This document shows, piece after piece, positions 34,607 to 42,978 of a stretch of DNA of 64,000 nt; within the stretch, counting starts at the first letter, position 1, and each line of letters starts with the position of its first letter. A program made the translations under genes and the position numbers. The DNA is from Actibacterium ureilyticum (GTDB lineage Bacteria > Pseudomonadota > Alphaproteobacteria > Rhodobacterales > Rhodobacteraceae), in NCBI RefSeq assembly GCF_002285435.1, contig NZ_NSBT01000020.1, forward strand, positions 1-64,000, in the 5' to 3' direction. The notes under the pieces are model-generated. The model had not been told where the DNA came from, did no database searches, and worked only from the letters and a program-made list of their open reading frames with translations.

Positions 34607-35644
34607 TCAGAAATCGGTCTTTTCTTCGTCGATCGATGCCAGCATCGCATCCAGCATCGCGGTGCCTTCGTCGCCGAACTTTTCGGCGATCAGCGCGCGC
34701 ACGGCGGGTTGTGCGGCCTGGGCGAACTTGGCCTGTTCCTCGGCGGTGACGACGTTCACATCCATCTTGGCCGCCAGCGCCGGCAGCCCCTTGTCCGACG
34801 CTTCGATGACACGGCTCATCGACCGGCCCGCATCGGTGGCCACGTCAGCGGCCCATTTGACCAGGTACTGATCCTCGTCGCTCAGACCGGCCAGGAAATC
34901 GGCGTTCATGGTCCAGATATAGGGCGTGATCAGGTGGTTGGTGATCGACAGGTATTTCTGCACCTCGTCGAACTTGGCAAACGCGATGATCGGCACCGGG
35001 TTCATCTGACCATCGGCCACGCCGGTTTGCAGCGCGGTATAGACCTCGGCCCAGGGAAGGGGGGTCGGCTGGCCGCCCAGCGACGAAATCATCGCCTCGT
35101 GCGTGGGCAGGGTCATGGTGCGGATGCGCTGACCGTCCATATCCGCGACCGAGGTGATGGGCGCCTTGCCCGAGGTAAAGGCAAAGAAGCCACCCGAATC
35201 CAGCAGGCCCAGAACCTCCAGCCCGGTCTTGTCCTCAAGATCGGCAATGAATGTCTCGCCGAAGGTGCTGTCATCGGTGATGACCTTTGACGCGACGCCG
35301 ATATTGGGGAAGGCGAAGGGGATGTCGAAGACCCCGACCAGCGGATAATGCTGCGCCATCCCGCCCGAGGAAGAGATCGTGCTTTCCACCAGGCCCGAAC
35401 GAACCTGGTCGATCACCTCGTTATCCTTGCCAAGCTGGCCATTGGGGAAAAGCTGCACCTCGATCCGGCCGTTCGAGTTGGATTCGACCAGCGATTTGAA
35501 CACCGCCGACATGGCGCCGGAATGGCTGGCGAACGGGTCTTCGGGGTTCAGGTGGGCCAGCCGGATGGTGATATCGGCGGCCTGTGCCTGAACGGCCAGG
35601 CAGATCCCGGCGATGGCAAAAGATGCTTTCCTTATCAATGACAT
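34607..35644 (-). CDS. dctP: TRAP transporter substrate-binding protein DctP
   Basis: 345-aa periplasmic DctP-type binding protein. Signal peptide visible (SLIRKASFAIAGICLAVQAQA, cleaved before ADITIR). Domain features are the IRLAHLNPEDPFASHSGAM start, FPNGQLGKDNEVIDQVRSG, the arginine that in the family binds a carboxylate in GQRIRTMTLP, and PLPWAEVYTALQTGVADGQMNP. It delivers a carboxylate to the DctQM permease. Ligand unknown; the operon suggests a ureido or diamino acid. Confidence 0.92.
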   Translation of the reverse strand: MSLIRKASFAIAGICLAVQAQAADITIRLAHLNPEDPFASHSGAMSAVFKSLVESNSNGRIEVQLFPNGQLGKDNEVIDQVRSGLVESTISSSGGMAQHYPLVGVFDIPFAFPNIGVASKVITDDSTFGETFIADLEDKTGLEVLGLLDSGGFFAFTSGKAPITSVADMDGQRIRTMTLPTHEAMISSLGGQPTPLPWAEVYTALQTGVADGQMNPVPIIAFAKFDEVQKYLSITNHLITPYIWTMNADFLAGLSDEDQYLVKWAADVATDAGRSMSRVIEASDKGLPALAAKMDVNVVTAEEQAKFAQAAQPAVRALIAEKFGDEGTAMLDAMLASIDEEKTDF

Positions 35645-35683
35645 GATATTTCCTCTCCTGTTGGATTTATGGGTGTGCCAGGA

Positions 35684-36970
35684 TCAAAGCCCCAGCAATC
35701 TTGGTATGAAAAGCGTCAGATCGGACCAGAAGGCGATGATGATCAGCACGCCGACCTCGGCCAGGATAAAGGGCCAGAGCTCGCGCGTGATCGCCTCGAC
35801 CTTTTCGCCGGTGACCGAGGCCAGGACGAACAGACAGGCGCCCACCGGTGGCGTCATCAGCGAGATGTTCAGTGCAAGGATGATCATGATGCCCGCGTGC
35901 ACCGGCTCCATCCCGATCTGCACGGTCAGCGGCGCCAGCACCGGGGCCAGGATGATCAGCGTGGCATTGATGTCCATGACCAGCCCGATCAGCAGCAGCA
36001 GGATCAGGATCAGGCCGATGATCACCTGCGGGTTGTCCGACACCGACAGCAACCCGGTGGCAATGGCCTGCGGGATGCGGTTGAACGTCATCCACCAGCC
36101 CAGGATCGAGGCCGAGGCGATGATCAGGAAGATGACCCCGGTGATGCGCGTCGTGCGCACCGCGATTTGGTACAGGTCACGCCAGCTGAGTGCGCGATAG
36201 ATCACCCCGCCCACGAACAGCGCATAGGCAACCGCGATGGCCGCGGCCTCGGTCGGGGTGGCGATGCCGCCCAGGATCGAGCCCAGGATGAACACCGGCA
36301 GCAGCGCGGCCAGAAACCCCTCGCGCAGCGCGGCCCAAACGGTGCAGAGCGACGGGCGCCCCTGGCCCTTCGGCAGGTTCTTGCGCCGTGCGGTCAGGGC
36401 GATCACCCCCATGCACAGGCCGCAGATCAGCAGCCCCGGCAGGATACCCGCCGCGAAAAGCCCCGCGATAGAGACACCCATGATCGAGCCATAGATGATC
36501 GCCAGCGTCGATGGCGGGATGGTCGGGCCGATGATCGACCCGGCGGCGGTGACGGCGGCGGCATAGGGGCGGGAATAGCCCGCCTTTTGCATCGCCGGGA
36601 CCAGCGTGTTGCCGAACGCCGCCGCATCGGCGGTGGCCGACCCGGTGATGCCCGCGAACATGACGCTGGCCACCATGTTGGAATGGGCCATGCCGCCCCG
36701 CATCCAGCCCACCAGCGCATCGGCCAGCTTCACCAGACCCTGGGTGATGCCGGAGCGGTTCATGATCTCGCCCGCCAGGATGAAGAACGGCATGGCCAGG
36801 AACGGGAACAGGTCCAGCCCGGCAAACACCCGGTCCGGCGCCATCTGCATGAAGCGCGGCCCCATATCCAGAATGCCGACCACGCCCGCAACGCCAATGG
36901 CGAACCCCACCGGCATGCCCAGGGCCATCAGCCCGAAAAACGCGATCGCCACCAACAGTGCGCCCATCAA
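35684..36970 (-). CDS. dctM: TRAP transporter large permease DctM
   Basis: 428-aa membrane protein with about 12 hydrophobic segments, driven by a Na+ or H+ gradient. The DctM features are clear: FALAMPVGFAIG-like start (ALGMPVGFAIGVAGVVGI), PFFILAGEIMNRSG, the central IIGPTIPPSTLAIIYG repeat and TPPVGACLFV near the C-terminus. It overlaps dctQ by four bases. Standard length. Confidence 0.94.
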   Translation of the reverse strand: MMGALLVAIAFFGLMALGMPVGFAIGVAGVVGILDMGPRFMQMAPDRVFAGLDLFPFLAMPFFILAGEIMNRSGITQGLVKLADALVGWMRGGMAHSNMVASVMFAGITGSATADAAAFGNTLVPAMQKAGYSRPYAAAVTAAGSIIGPTIPPSTLAIIYGSIMGVSIAGLFAAGILPGLLICGLCMGVIALTARRKNLPKGQGRPSLCTVWAALREGFLAALLPVFILGSILGGIATPTEAAAIAVAYALFVGGVIYRALSWRDLYQIAVRTTRITGVIFLIIASASILGWWMTFNRIPQAIATGLLSVSDNPQVIIGLILILLLLIGLVMDINATLIILAPVLAPLTVQIGMEPVHAGIMIILALNISLMTPPVGACLFVLASVTGEKVEAITRELWPFILAEVGVLIIIAFWSDLTLFIPRLLGL

Positions 36971-37500
36971 TCGTCCCCCGGTTTCGCGATGGTGGCCCCG
37001 GTGCGGGCCGGGGCGCGTTCGGCAAAGAAATCATGCAGCCCGATCAGGAACAGCTGCACACAGGCCATCGCGGCGGCCAGTGGCACGCCCATGAACGGAT
37101 AGCCCTTGGGCATGGCATAGATCATCGTCAGGCGCGAAAAGCCTTTGGCTGCGAAGCCGATCCCATAGAAGAAGAGCGCAAAGAAGAAGGCGAAGGCGAT
37201 CACGTCGAACGCCACCGCCAGCCAGCGCCGCACCGGACCCGGCAGGCGCGAGAATACGAAGTCCACCCCGATATGCTCGCGATGCGCGATCCCCGACGAC
37301 ACCGCCAGCAGCGCCATCCAGATCATCAGGTACCGCGCCAGTTCCTCGGTAAATGTCAGCGGCAGCGGGATGACATAGCGCACCAGAACGCCCAGCCACA
37401 CATCCAGCACCAGCACCGCCAGAAGCAGCACACAGACGCGCTCGACCAGCCAGTTGACGCGCTGGCTCCATCTTTTGGCCTTGTCTGCAATCGCCGTCAC
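36967..37500 (-). CDS. dctQ: TRAP transporter small permease DctQ
   Basis: 177-aa membrane protein with four helices (VCVLLLAVLVLDVWLGVLVR, LMIWMALLAVSSG, FFFALFFYGIGF and MGVPLAAAMACVQLFLIG), the small partner of DctM. Contains the EELARYLMIWM motif typical of DctQ. I chose GTG at 37500 (TAIADKAKRW) with GGAAGA upstream; no ATG exists in frame close by. It is the first gene of the minus-strand catabolic operon and faces rpiR at 37603 across 102 bases holding two operator-like palindromes. Confidence 0.85.
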   Translation of the reverse strand: MTAIADKAKRWSQRVNWLVERVCVLLLAVLVLDVWLGVLVRYVIPLPLTFTEELARYLMIWMALLAVSSGIAHREHIGVDFVFSRLPGPVRRWLAVAFDVIAFAFFFALFFYGIGFAAKGFSRLTMIYAMPKGYPFMGVPLAAAMACVQLFLIGLHDFFAERAPARTGATIAKPGDD

Positions 37501-37538
37501 GGTGCGGATCTTCCGGTTCCGAGGAGGTGTTGCATGTA

Positions 37539-37554
37539 TGAAATTCAATTTTCG
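37539..37554. promoter_or_regulatory. RpiR-type operator candidate 1
   Basis: Imperfect palindrome TGAAATTCAATTTTCG in the dctQ-rpiR intergenic region. Its GAAAT...ATTTTC arms match the GAAA(N)nTTTC style reported for RpiR/MurR-type sites. It lies nearer dctQ. Low-GC against the flanks, consistent with a promoter. Confidence 0.45.
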
Positions 37555-37569
37555 TATGATACGGTAAGA

Positions 37570-37585
37570 TGAAAATATAATTTCA
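37570..37585. promoter_or_regulatory. RpiR-type operator candidate 2
   Basis: Perfect inverted repeat TGAAA-N6-TTTCA (TGAAAATATAATTTCA), 31 bases from the first palindrome (centre to centre), i.e. about three helical turns. Sits just ahead of rpiR at 37603, fitting autoregulation and control of the TRAP operon. Confidence 0.55.
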
Positions 37586-37602
37586 CGAGGCGCAGGCGCG
37601 AA

Positions 37603-38463
37603 ATGCCACAAAAAGCAGCAGAAACGGGCCGTGTCGCCATGACAAGGCGCATTCACAAGGCCTATGCGGGCCTGTCCGATGGCGAGCGCCGGGTCGCGGA
37701 TGCGATTCTGGACAGCCCGGCGGAACTGGCGGTGTTCGCGGCCTCGGAACTGGCGGAGCAGGCGGGCGTGTCGAATGCCACGGTCAGCCGGTTCTTTCGC
37801 CGGCTGGGCTATGCCAATTTCGACGAGGCGCGGCAAGAGGCCCGGCGGATGCGCGCCACCGGCTCGCCGCTTTATACCGGCGCGGGCGGGGCGGACCGGG
37901 CCGATCCCATATCCGTTCTGGCCGCGCAAGAGGCGCAGTCGATCGACGCCACCCTGTCGCGGCTGAACCCGTTGGCGCTGCGCGAGATCGGCGCCGCCAT
38001 CGCCAAGGCACCGCGCATCCGCACGCTGGGCTTTCGCAACAGCCATTTCCTGGCGCAATACATCACCGCGCAGCTGGCGCAGATGCGGGCGGGTGTGGCG
38101 CCGATGCTGTTGCCCGGCCAGACCCGGGCCGAAGGGGTTTCGGCGCTGGAACCCGGCGATCTGGCGATCATCGTCGGGCTGCGCCGGCGTCCGCGCGATT
38201 TCGTTCAGACCGTGGATGCGGTCGCCGCGCAGGGCGCGCAGATCGTCCTGCTGGCCGATCAGACCATCCGCGCCGCCCCGGCCCGCGCGACATGGACGCT
38301 GGATTGCGTGGTCGACACACCGCAATTCGCCGATTCCTATGCCGGGGCGATGTCGGTCCTGCGCCTGTTGACGATCGAGGCCCACCGCGCCCTGGGCGAC
38401 CGGGGTCAGAAATACCTGGAGCGGGTCGAGAACCTGCGCGATGCGATGGACGAGCTGGAATAG
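37603..38463 (+). CDS. RpiR/MurR family transcriptional regulator (TRAP operon side)
   Basis: 286-aa regulator with an N-terminal winged/HTH_6 domain (LAEQAGVSNATVSRFFRRLGYANF, in the form ELAEQAGVSNATVSRFFRRL) and a C-terminal SIS sugar-isomerase-like domain (residues about 130-260, with ALEPGDLAIIVGLRRR and IVLLADQTI). SIS-type regulators sense phosphorylated or small polar effectors. It is divergent from the dctQ-dctM-dctP-dpaL-carbamoylase operon and is the likely controller. Converges on the second RpiR gene with a 6-base gap. Confidence 0.88.
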   Translation: MPQKAAETGRVAMTRRIHKAYAGLSDGERRVADAILDSPAELAVFAASELAEQAGVSNATVSRFFRRLGYANFDEARQEARRMRATGSPLYTGAGGADRADPISVLAAQEAQSIDATLSRLNPLALREIGAAIAKAPRIRTLGFRNSHFLAQYITAQLAQMRAGVAPMLLPGQTRAEGVSALEPGDLAIIVGLRRRPRDFVQTVDAVAAQGAQIVLLADQTIRAAPARATWTLDCVVDTPQFADSYAGAMSVLRLLTIEAHRALGDRGQKYLERVENLRDAMDELE

Positions 38464-38469
38464 AGCCGT

Positions 38470-39324
38470 TCAGCTGCGCCCGAACAGACCCGTGGCGCCG
38501 ATCATCTTTTCCATCTCGCGGATGCGGCGGGCGCTGTCATCGGCGTTGCGTTTCTGGATCTCGGCGATCAGCGACTCGACCAGGAAATTCAGCGCCATGG
38601 TCGAATCCCAGCTCGAGGGTGCCTCGACCATGGCGCGGAAACAGTGATCGGCGATGCGTTCGATGGGCGAGCCCCATTGATCGGTGAACAGCACGATCCG
38701 CGCCCCGCGCTCGGCCGCCAGCGCGGCCAGATGCGCCATCTGCTTTTCGTAGCGCCGAATGTCGAAAATGATCAGGACGGCGTTGCGGTCCATGTCCAGC
38801 ACGGTCTGCGGCCACAGGTTCTGCGAGCTGCTGACAAGCTGGACCCGGGGGCGGATGATTTGCAGGTGATGGGCCAGGTATTGCGCCAGCGGCCCGGTGA
38901 TCCGCCCGCCGATCAGATGCAGCGCGCGGTCGGGATCGCCCAGCAGCTTCGCCGCCGCGTCGAAAGCCGCGAAATCCAGCTGGCCGATGGTCTGGTTGAT
39001 GTTCTGCACCGCTTTTTCGGCAAAACGGGTGACAATATGGCCGCTTTGATCGTCGGGCAGTTCGGCCTCGAGCTTGGCCAGAGGTTGCTTGATGCGCTCG
39101 GCCAGTTCGGCGCGGATGGCGGTTTGCAGGTCGGCAAAGCCGTCGAACCCCAGCTTGCGCGCCAGACGGATCACGGTGGGGGTCGACACGTTGGCGGCAT
39201 CGGCCAGCTTGGTGATCGATTGCAGCTCGATCGCGCGCGCGTCGTCTTTCAGGAACGGCACGATCCGGCGCTCGGCTGGGGTGAAATCGGCTTTGTGTTT
39301 GTCGACACGGTCGCGGACACGCAT
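38470..39324 (-). CDS. RpiR/MurR family transcriptional regulator (glutamylation operon side)
   Basis: 284-aa regulator. HTH_6 domain in residues about 10-80 (ITKLADAANVSTPTVIRLARKLGF) and SIS domain in about 110-260 (ALHLIGGRITGPLAQYLAHHL and AVLIIFDIRRYEKQM, IVLFTDQWGSP). ATG 39324 is used; the frame extends 31 codons upstream through the operator region. It is divergent from the N-formylglutamate amidohydrolase/GS-like operon starting at 39449. It is not a close copy of the neighbouring RpiR, so it likely senses a different effector. Confidence 0.88.
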   Translation of the reverse strand: MRVRDRVDKHKADFTPAERRIVPFLKDDARAIELQSITKLADAANVSTPTVIRLARKLGFDGFADLQTAIRAELAERIKQPLAKLEAELPDDQSGHIVTRFAEKAVQNINQTIGQLDFAAFDAAAKLLGDPDRALHLIGGRITGPLAQYLAHHLQIIRPRVQLVSSSQNLWPQTVLDMDRNAVLIIFDIRRYEKQMAHLAALAAERGARIVLFTDQWGSPIERIADHCFRAMVEAPSSWDSTMALNFLVESLIAEIQKRNADDSARRIREMEKMIGATGLFGRS

Positions 39325-39344
39325 GGCTGGCCCTGCCTTGCTTA

Positions 39345-39390
39345 CATTTTCTACACTGTACCGCAGCTGTGTAGAAGAAAGTACAGAAAA
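39345..39390. promoter_or_regulatory. Nested palindromes between the second rpiR and the glutamylation operon
   Basis: Inverted repeat TTCTACAC (39349-39356) / GTGTAGAA (39369-39376). A second, overlapping symmetry pairs TGTAC and TTTTCT with GTACAGAAAA further right (39381-39390). The AT-rich stretch lies about 25 bases ahead of rpiR's start and 60-100 before the operon's first gene. Likely the RpiR binding region. Confidence 0.5.
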
Positions 39391-39448
39391 TTCTTGACCC
39401 GCGCCGTGGCTCTGCAATCTTCGGTGCAGGACGAAGGAAAGGGTGGGG

Positions 39449-40222
39449 ATGACACAGGCCTGGTCACCGGTGGTATTCTACCGCACCGGCGGGGACGCGC
39501 CGGTGGTGCTGGTCTGTGAACATGCCAGCGCGGCGATCCCCGAAGCGTTCGGCGGTCTGGGACTCATCGCGGATGCGGCGGTGTCGCATGCGGCCTGGGA
39601 CATTGGTGCGCTGGATGTGGCGCGGGGCCTGGCCGATGCGCTGGATGCGCCGCTGGTCGCGGGCGGGGTGTCGCGGCTTTTGTATGATTGCAACCGCCCG
39701 CCCACCGCGCCCGACTGTATCCTGCCCCGAAGCGAGGTGTTCGCGGTGCCCGGCAATGCCGATCTGGATGCGGCGGCGCGGTTGCAGCGGCAGACACTGA
39801 TCCATGACGTGTTTCATGGCGCGGTTCAGGGGCTGATCGCGGCCCAGGCGGCCCGAACCGGCGGGCCGGTTGCCCTGATCACCGTTCACAGTTTCACGCC
39901 GGTCTATCACGGGCAGCGCCGGGCGGTCGAAATCGGCTTTCTGCATGATGCGGACCCCGCGCTCAGCATTGCCGCGCAGCGGATCGAGGCCGCGCGGGGC
40001 CGCTATCGCGCGGAGCTGAACGCGCCCTATGATGCGACCGATGGGGTGACCTATTCGCTGGCCCGCCATGCCGGGGCGGCGGGTCTGCCCACCACGATGA
40101 TCGAAATTCGGAACGACCTGATCGACACACCCGAAAGCGCCGAAGCGATGGCGGCGCATCTGGCCGATACGCTGTCACAGGCGCTGGCCGCGATTGCCGC
40201 GCCCGCCGGGGCGCAACGATGA
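39449..40222 (+). CDS. N-formylglutamate amidohydrolase family (HutG-like)
   Basis: 257-aa zinc amidohydrolase. The family motif set is present: CEHASAAIP near residue 26, GGVSRLLYDCNR, ITVHSFTPVYHG and TMIEIRNDLI. HutG-type enzymes cleave N-formylglutamate, but relatives hydrolyse other N-acyl or gamma-glutamyl amides. No hut genes are near, and it heads an operon with a glutamine synthetase-like ligase, which points to gamma-glutamyl amide chemistry instead of histidine catabolism. ATG 39449 has AAGGA upstream; GTG 39443 is an alternative. Confidence 0.85.
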   Translation: MTQAWSPVVFYRTGGDAPVVLVCEHASAAIPEAFGGLGLIADAAVSHAAWDIGALDVARGLADALDAPLVAGGVSRLLYDCNRPPTAPDCILPRSEVFAVPGNADLDAAARLQRQTLIHDVFHGAVQGLIAAQAARTGGPVALITVHSFTPVYHGQRRAVEIGFLHDADPALSIAAQRIEAARGRYRAELNAPYDATDGVTYSLARHAGAAGLPTTMIEIRNDLIDTPESAEAMAAHLADTLSQALAAIAAPAGAQR

Positions 40223-40252
40223 CACAGGCCGCTCACAACCCAAGAGGTGCCC

Positions 40253-41602
40253 ATGACATATGACGAGTTGAAAGCGCAGATCGCCAAGGGCGCGGTCGAC
40301 ACGGTTCTGGCCTGTATCATCGACATGCAGGGCCGGCTGATGGGCAAACGCTTCCATGCCGAGGCGTTCCTGGAGGTGGCCGAGGGCGAGACGCATTGCT
40401 GCAACTACCTGTTGGCCACGGATCTGGAGATGGCGACGCCCGATGGCTATGCCTCGACCAGTTGGGAGCGGGGCTATGGCGACTATGTGATGAAGCCCGA
40501 CCTGAGCACCCTGCGCCCGGTCCCGTGGCTGGAGGGCACGGCGATGTGCCTGTGCGATATCCTGGACCATCACAGCCACGACCCGATCCCCTTTGCCCCG
40601 CGCCAGTTGCTGAAGGCACAGATCGCGCGTGCGCAGGCGATGGGGCTGACCCCGGTGACCGCGACCGAATTGGAGTTCTTTCTGTTTCAGGGCACCCATG
40701 ACGAGATCGCGCGTGGCGGTTTCGATCTGAAGCCGATCTCGAACTATAACGAGGATTATCACATCCTTCAGACCTCGAAAGAGGAATACGTGATGCGCCC
40801 GATCCGCAACCATCTGCGCAAGATGGGGGTGCCGGTCGAAGGGTCGAAGGGCGAGGCCGAGGCCGGTCAGGAAGAGCTGAACATCAAATATGCCGATGCG
40901 CTGGCCACCGCCGATCACCACACGCTGGCCAAGCACGGGATCAAGGAAATCGCGCATCAGCACGGGGTCGCGGCCAGCTTCCTGCCGAAATGGCACCAGT
41001 CCCGCGTGGGCAGCGCCGCCCATGTGCACCAGTCGCTGTGGCAGGACGGCGCGAATGCCTTTTTTGACCCCGACCGGCCGCTGGGGAAATCGGCGCTGAT
41101 GGACCACTACATCGCCGGGCTGCTGAAATACGCGGCCGAATACACCTATTTCCTGGCGCCCTATATCAACAGCTACAAGCGGTTCGCCAAGGGCACCTTT
41201 GCGCCCACGCAGATCGTCTGGTCGGTCGACAACCGCACGGCGGCGTTCCGGCTGTGTGGCGATGGTACCCGGGCCGTGCGGATCGAATGTCGCCTGCCGG
41301 GGGCGGACATGAACCCCTATCTGGCGACGGCGGCGATGCTGGCGGCAGGGCTTCAGGGGATCGCCGAAAAGCTGCCGCTGCCCGCGCCGTTTTCCGGCGA
41401 CGCCTATGCCGACGACGCCGACCGCCATGTGCCGCGCACCCTGCGCGACGCGCGCGCGGCGCTTCTGGGGTCCGAGATGCTGACAGAAGCTTTCGGGGCC
41501 GAGGCCGTCGCCCACTACGCCCGCGCGGCGGAATGGGAAATCGAAGAGTTCAACCGTGTCGTCACCGACTATGAAATTGCCAGAGGATTTGAAAAAGCAT
41601 GA
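40253..41602 (+). CDS. Glutamine synthetase-family gamma-glutamyl ligase
   Basis: 449-aa glutamine synthetase homologue of the GlnT/PuuA-like group, shorter at the N-terminus than GlnA and without the tyrosine adenylylation site. Catalytic features present: ELEFFLFQ (metal Glu), SAAHVHQSL (His for metal/ATP), NRTAAFRLCGDGTRAVRIECRLPGAD split as NRTAAFRL and RIECRLPGAD. Such proteins ligate glutamate to amines (polyamines, ethanolamine, isopropylamine) and seldom make glutamine. GAGGTG precedes ATG 40253. Its stop overlaps the aldehyde dehydrogenase start (ATGA). Confidence 0.85.
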   Translation: MTYDELKAQIAKGAVDTVLACIIDMQGRLMGKRFHAEAFLEVAEGETHCCNYLLATDLEMATPDGYASTSWERGYGDYVMKPDLSTLRPVPWLEGTAMCLCDILDHHSHDPIPFAPRQLLKAQIARAQAMGLTPVTATELEFFLFQGTHDEIARGGFDLKPISNYNEDYHILQTSKEEYVMRPIRNHLRKMGVPVEGSKGEAEAGQEELNIKYADALATADHHTLAKHGIKEIAHQHGVAASFLPKWHQSRVGSAAHVHQSLWQDGANAFFDPDRPLGKSALMDHYIAGLLKYAAEYTYFLAPYINSYKRFAKGTFAPTQIVWSVDNRTAAFRLCGDGTRAVRIECRLPGADMNPYLATAAMLAAGLQGIAEKLPLPAPFSGDAYADDADRHVPRTLRDARAALLGSEMLTEAFGAEAVAHYARAAEWEIEEFNRVVTDYEIARGFEKA

Positions 41603-42978
41603 GCCTGTTGCGCTGTATCTCGCCCATTGACGGGTCGGTCTTTGCCGAACGCGCGGCTTTGGACATCCCCGCCGCCCGCGACCGCATCGCGGCGGCCCGC
41701 ACCGCCCAGGCGGACTGGGCCGCGCGCCCGCTGGCCGACCGCATCGCGCTGGTCATGGCCGGGGTGGCCGCCGTGGGGGCGCTGAACGATGAAATCGTGC
41801 CGGAACTGGCCCAGATGATGGGCCGCCCGGTGCGCTATGGCGGGGAATTTGGCGGTTTCAACGAACGCGCCAGCCACATGGCCGCCATCGCCGAAGACGC
41901 CCTGGCCCCCATCGAGGTGGGCGAGGACGCGACATTCAAACGCATGATCAAGCGGGTGCCGCATGGCGTGGTGCTGGTCGTGGCGCCGTGGAATTACCCC
42001 TATATGACGGCGATCAACACGGTGGCCCCGGCGCTGATCGCGGGCAACACCGTGGTGCTGAAACACGCGACCCAGACGCTGCTGGTGGGGGAACGGATGG
42101 CCGATGCGTTCCATTCGGCGGGCGTGCCGGCGGATGTGTTCCAGAACCTGTTCCTGGATCACGGCACCACCACCGACCTGATTGCGGAAAACGCGTTCGA
42201 CTTCGTCAACTTCACCGGCTCGGTCGGCGGCGGGGCCGCGATGGAGCGCGCGGCGGCGGGCACTTTCACCGGCGTTGGGACCGAGCTGGGCGGCAAGGAT
42301 CCCGGCTATGTGATGGAGGATGCCGATCTGGACGCGGCGGTCGAAACGCTGATCGACGGGGCGATGTTCAACTCGGGCCAGTGCTGCTGCGGGATCGAAC
42401 GGATCTATGTGCATGAAAGCCTGTTCGACGATTTCGTCGCGAAAGCGGTCGCGATCGTCAAAGGCTACAAGCTGGGCAATCCGCTGGACCCCGAAACCAC
42501 GCTGGGCCCGATGGCGCATGTGCGTTTCGCGGCCGAGGTGCGCGCCCAGATCGACGAGGCGCTGGCGATGGGCGCCACGGCCCATATCGACACCTTCGCC
42601 GAGGATGACGGCGGCGCCTATCTGTCGCCGCAGATCCTGACAGGGGTCACGCATGACATGCGCGTGATGCGCGACGAAAGCTTCGGCCCCGTCGTGGGCA
42701 TCATGCCGGTCAAGGACGATGACGAGGCCATCGCGCTGATGAATGACAGCGAATTCGGCTTGACCGCCAGCCTGTGGACCCGCGACATCGACCGCGCCAT
42801 CGCCGTGGGCGACCGGATCGAGACCGGCACCGTCTTCATGAACCGGGCCGATTACCTGGACCCGGGGCTGTGCTGGACCGGGTGCAAGAATACCGGGCGC
42901 GGCGGCGGCTTGTCTGTCATCGGCTATCAGAACCTGACGCGGCCCAAATCCTATCATCTGAAAAAGGTTACCTCATGA
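41599..42978 (+). CDS. NAD(P)-dependent aldehyde dehydrogenase
   Basis: 459-aa ALDH. The oxyanion Asn is in VVAPWNYPY (Asn132), the base Glu229 in GVGTELGGKD, and the catalytic cysteine is in NSGQCCCGIE (residues 262-264, three cysteines in a row, an uncommon variant). C-terminal GRGGGLSVIGYQNLTRPK is normal. It overlaps the upstream and downstream genes by four bases each. By context it oxidises the aldehyde produced by the neighbouring alcohol dehydrogenase. Confidence 0.92.
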   Translation: MSLLRCISPIDGSVFAERAALDIPAARDRIAAARTAQADWAARPLADRIALVMAGVAAVGALNDEIVPELAQMMGRPVRYGGEFGGFNERASHMAAIAEDALAPIEVGEDATFKRMIKRVPHGVVLVVAPWNYPYMTAINTVAPALIAGNTVVLKHATQTLLVGERMADAFHSAGVPADVFQNLFLDHGTTTDLIAENAFDFVNFTGSVGGGAAMERAAAGTFTGVGTELGGKDPGYVMEDADLDAAVETLIDGAMFNSGQCCCGIERIYVHESLFDDFVAKAVAIVKGYKLGNPLDPETTLGPMAHVRFAAEVRAQIDEALAMGATAHIDTFAEDDGGAYLSPQILTGVTHDMRVMRDESFGPVVGIMPVKDDDEAIALMNDSEFGLTASLWTRDIDRAIAVGDRIETGTVFMNRADYLDPGLCWTGCKNTGRGGGLSVIGYQNLTRPKSYHLKKVTS

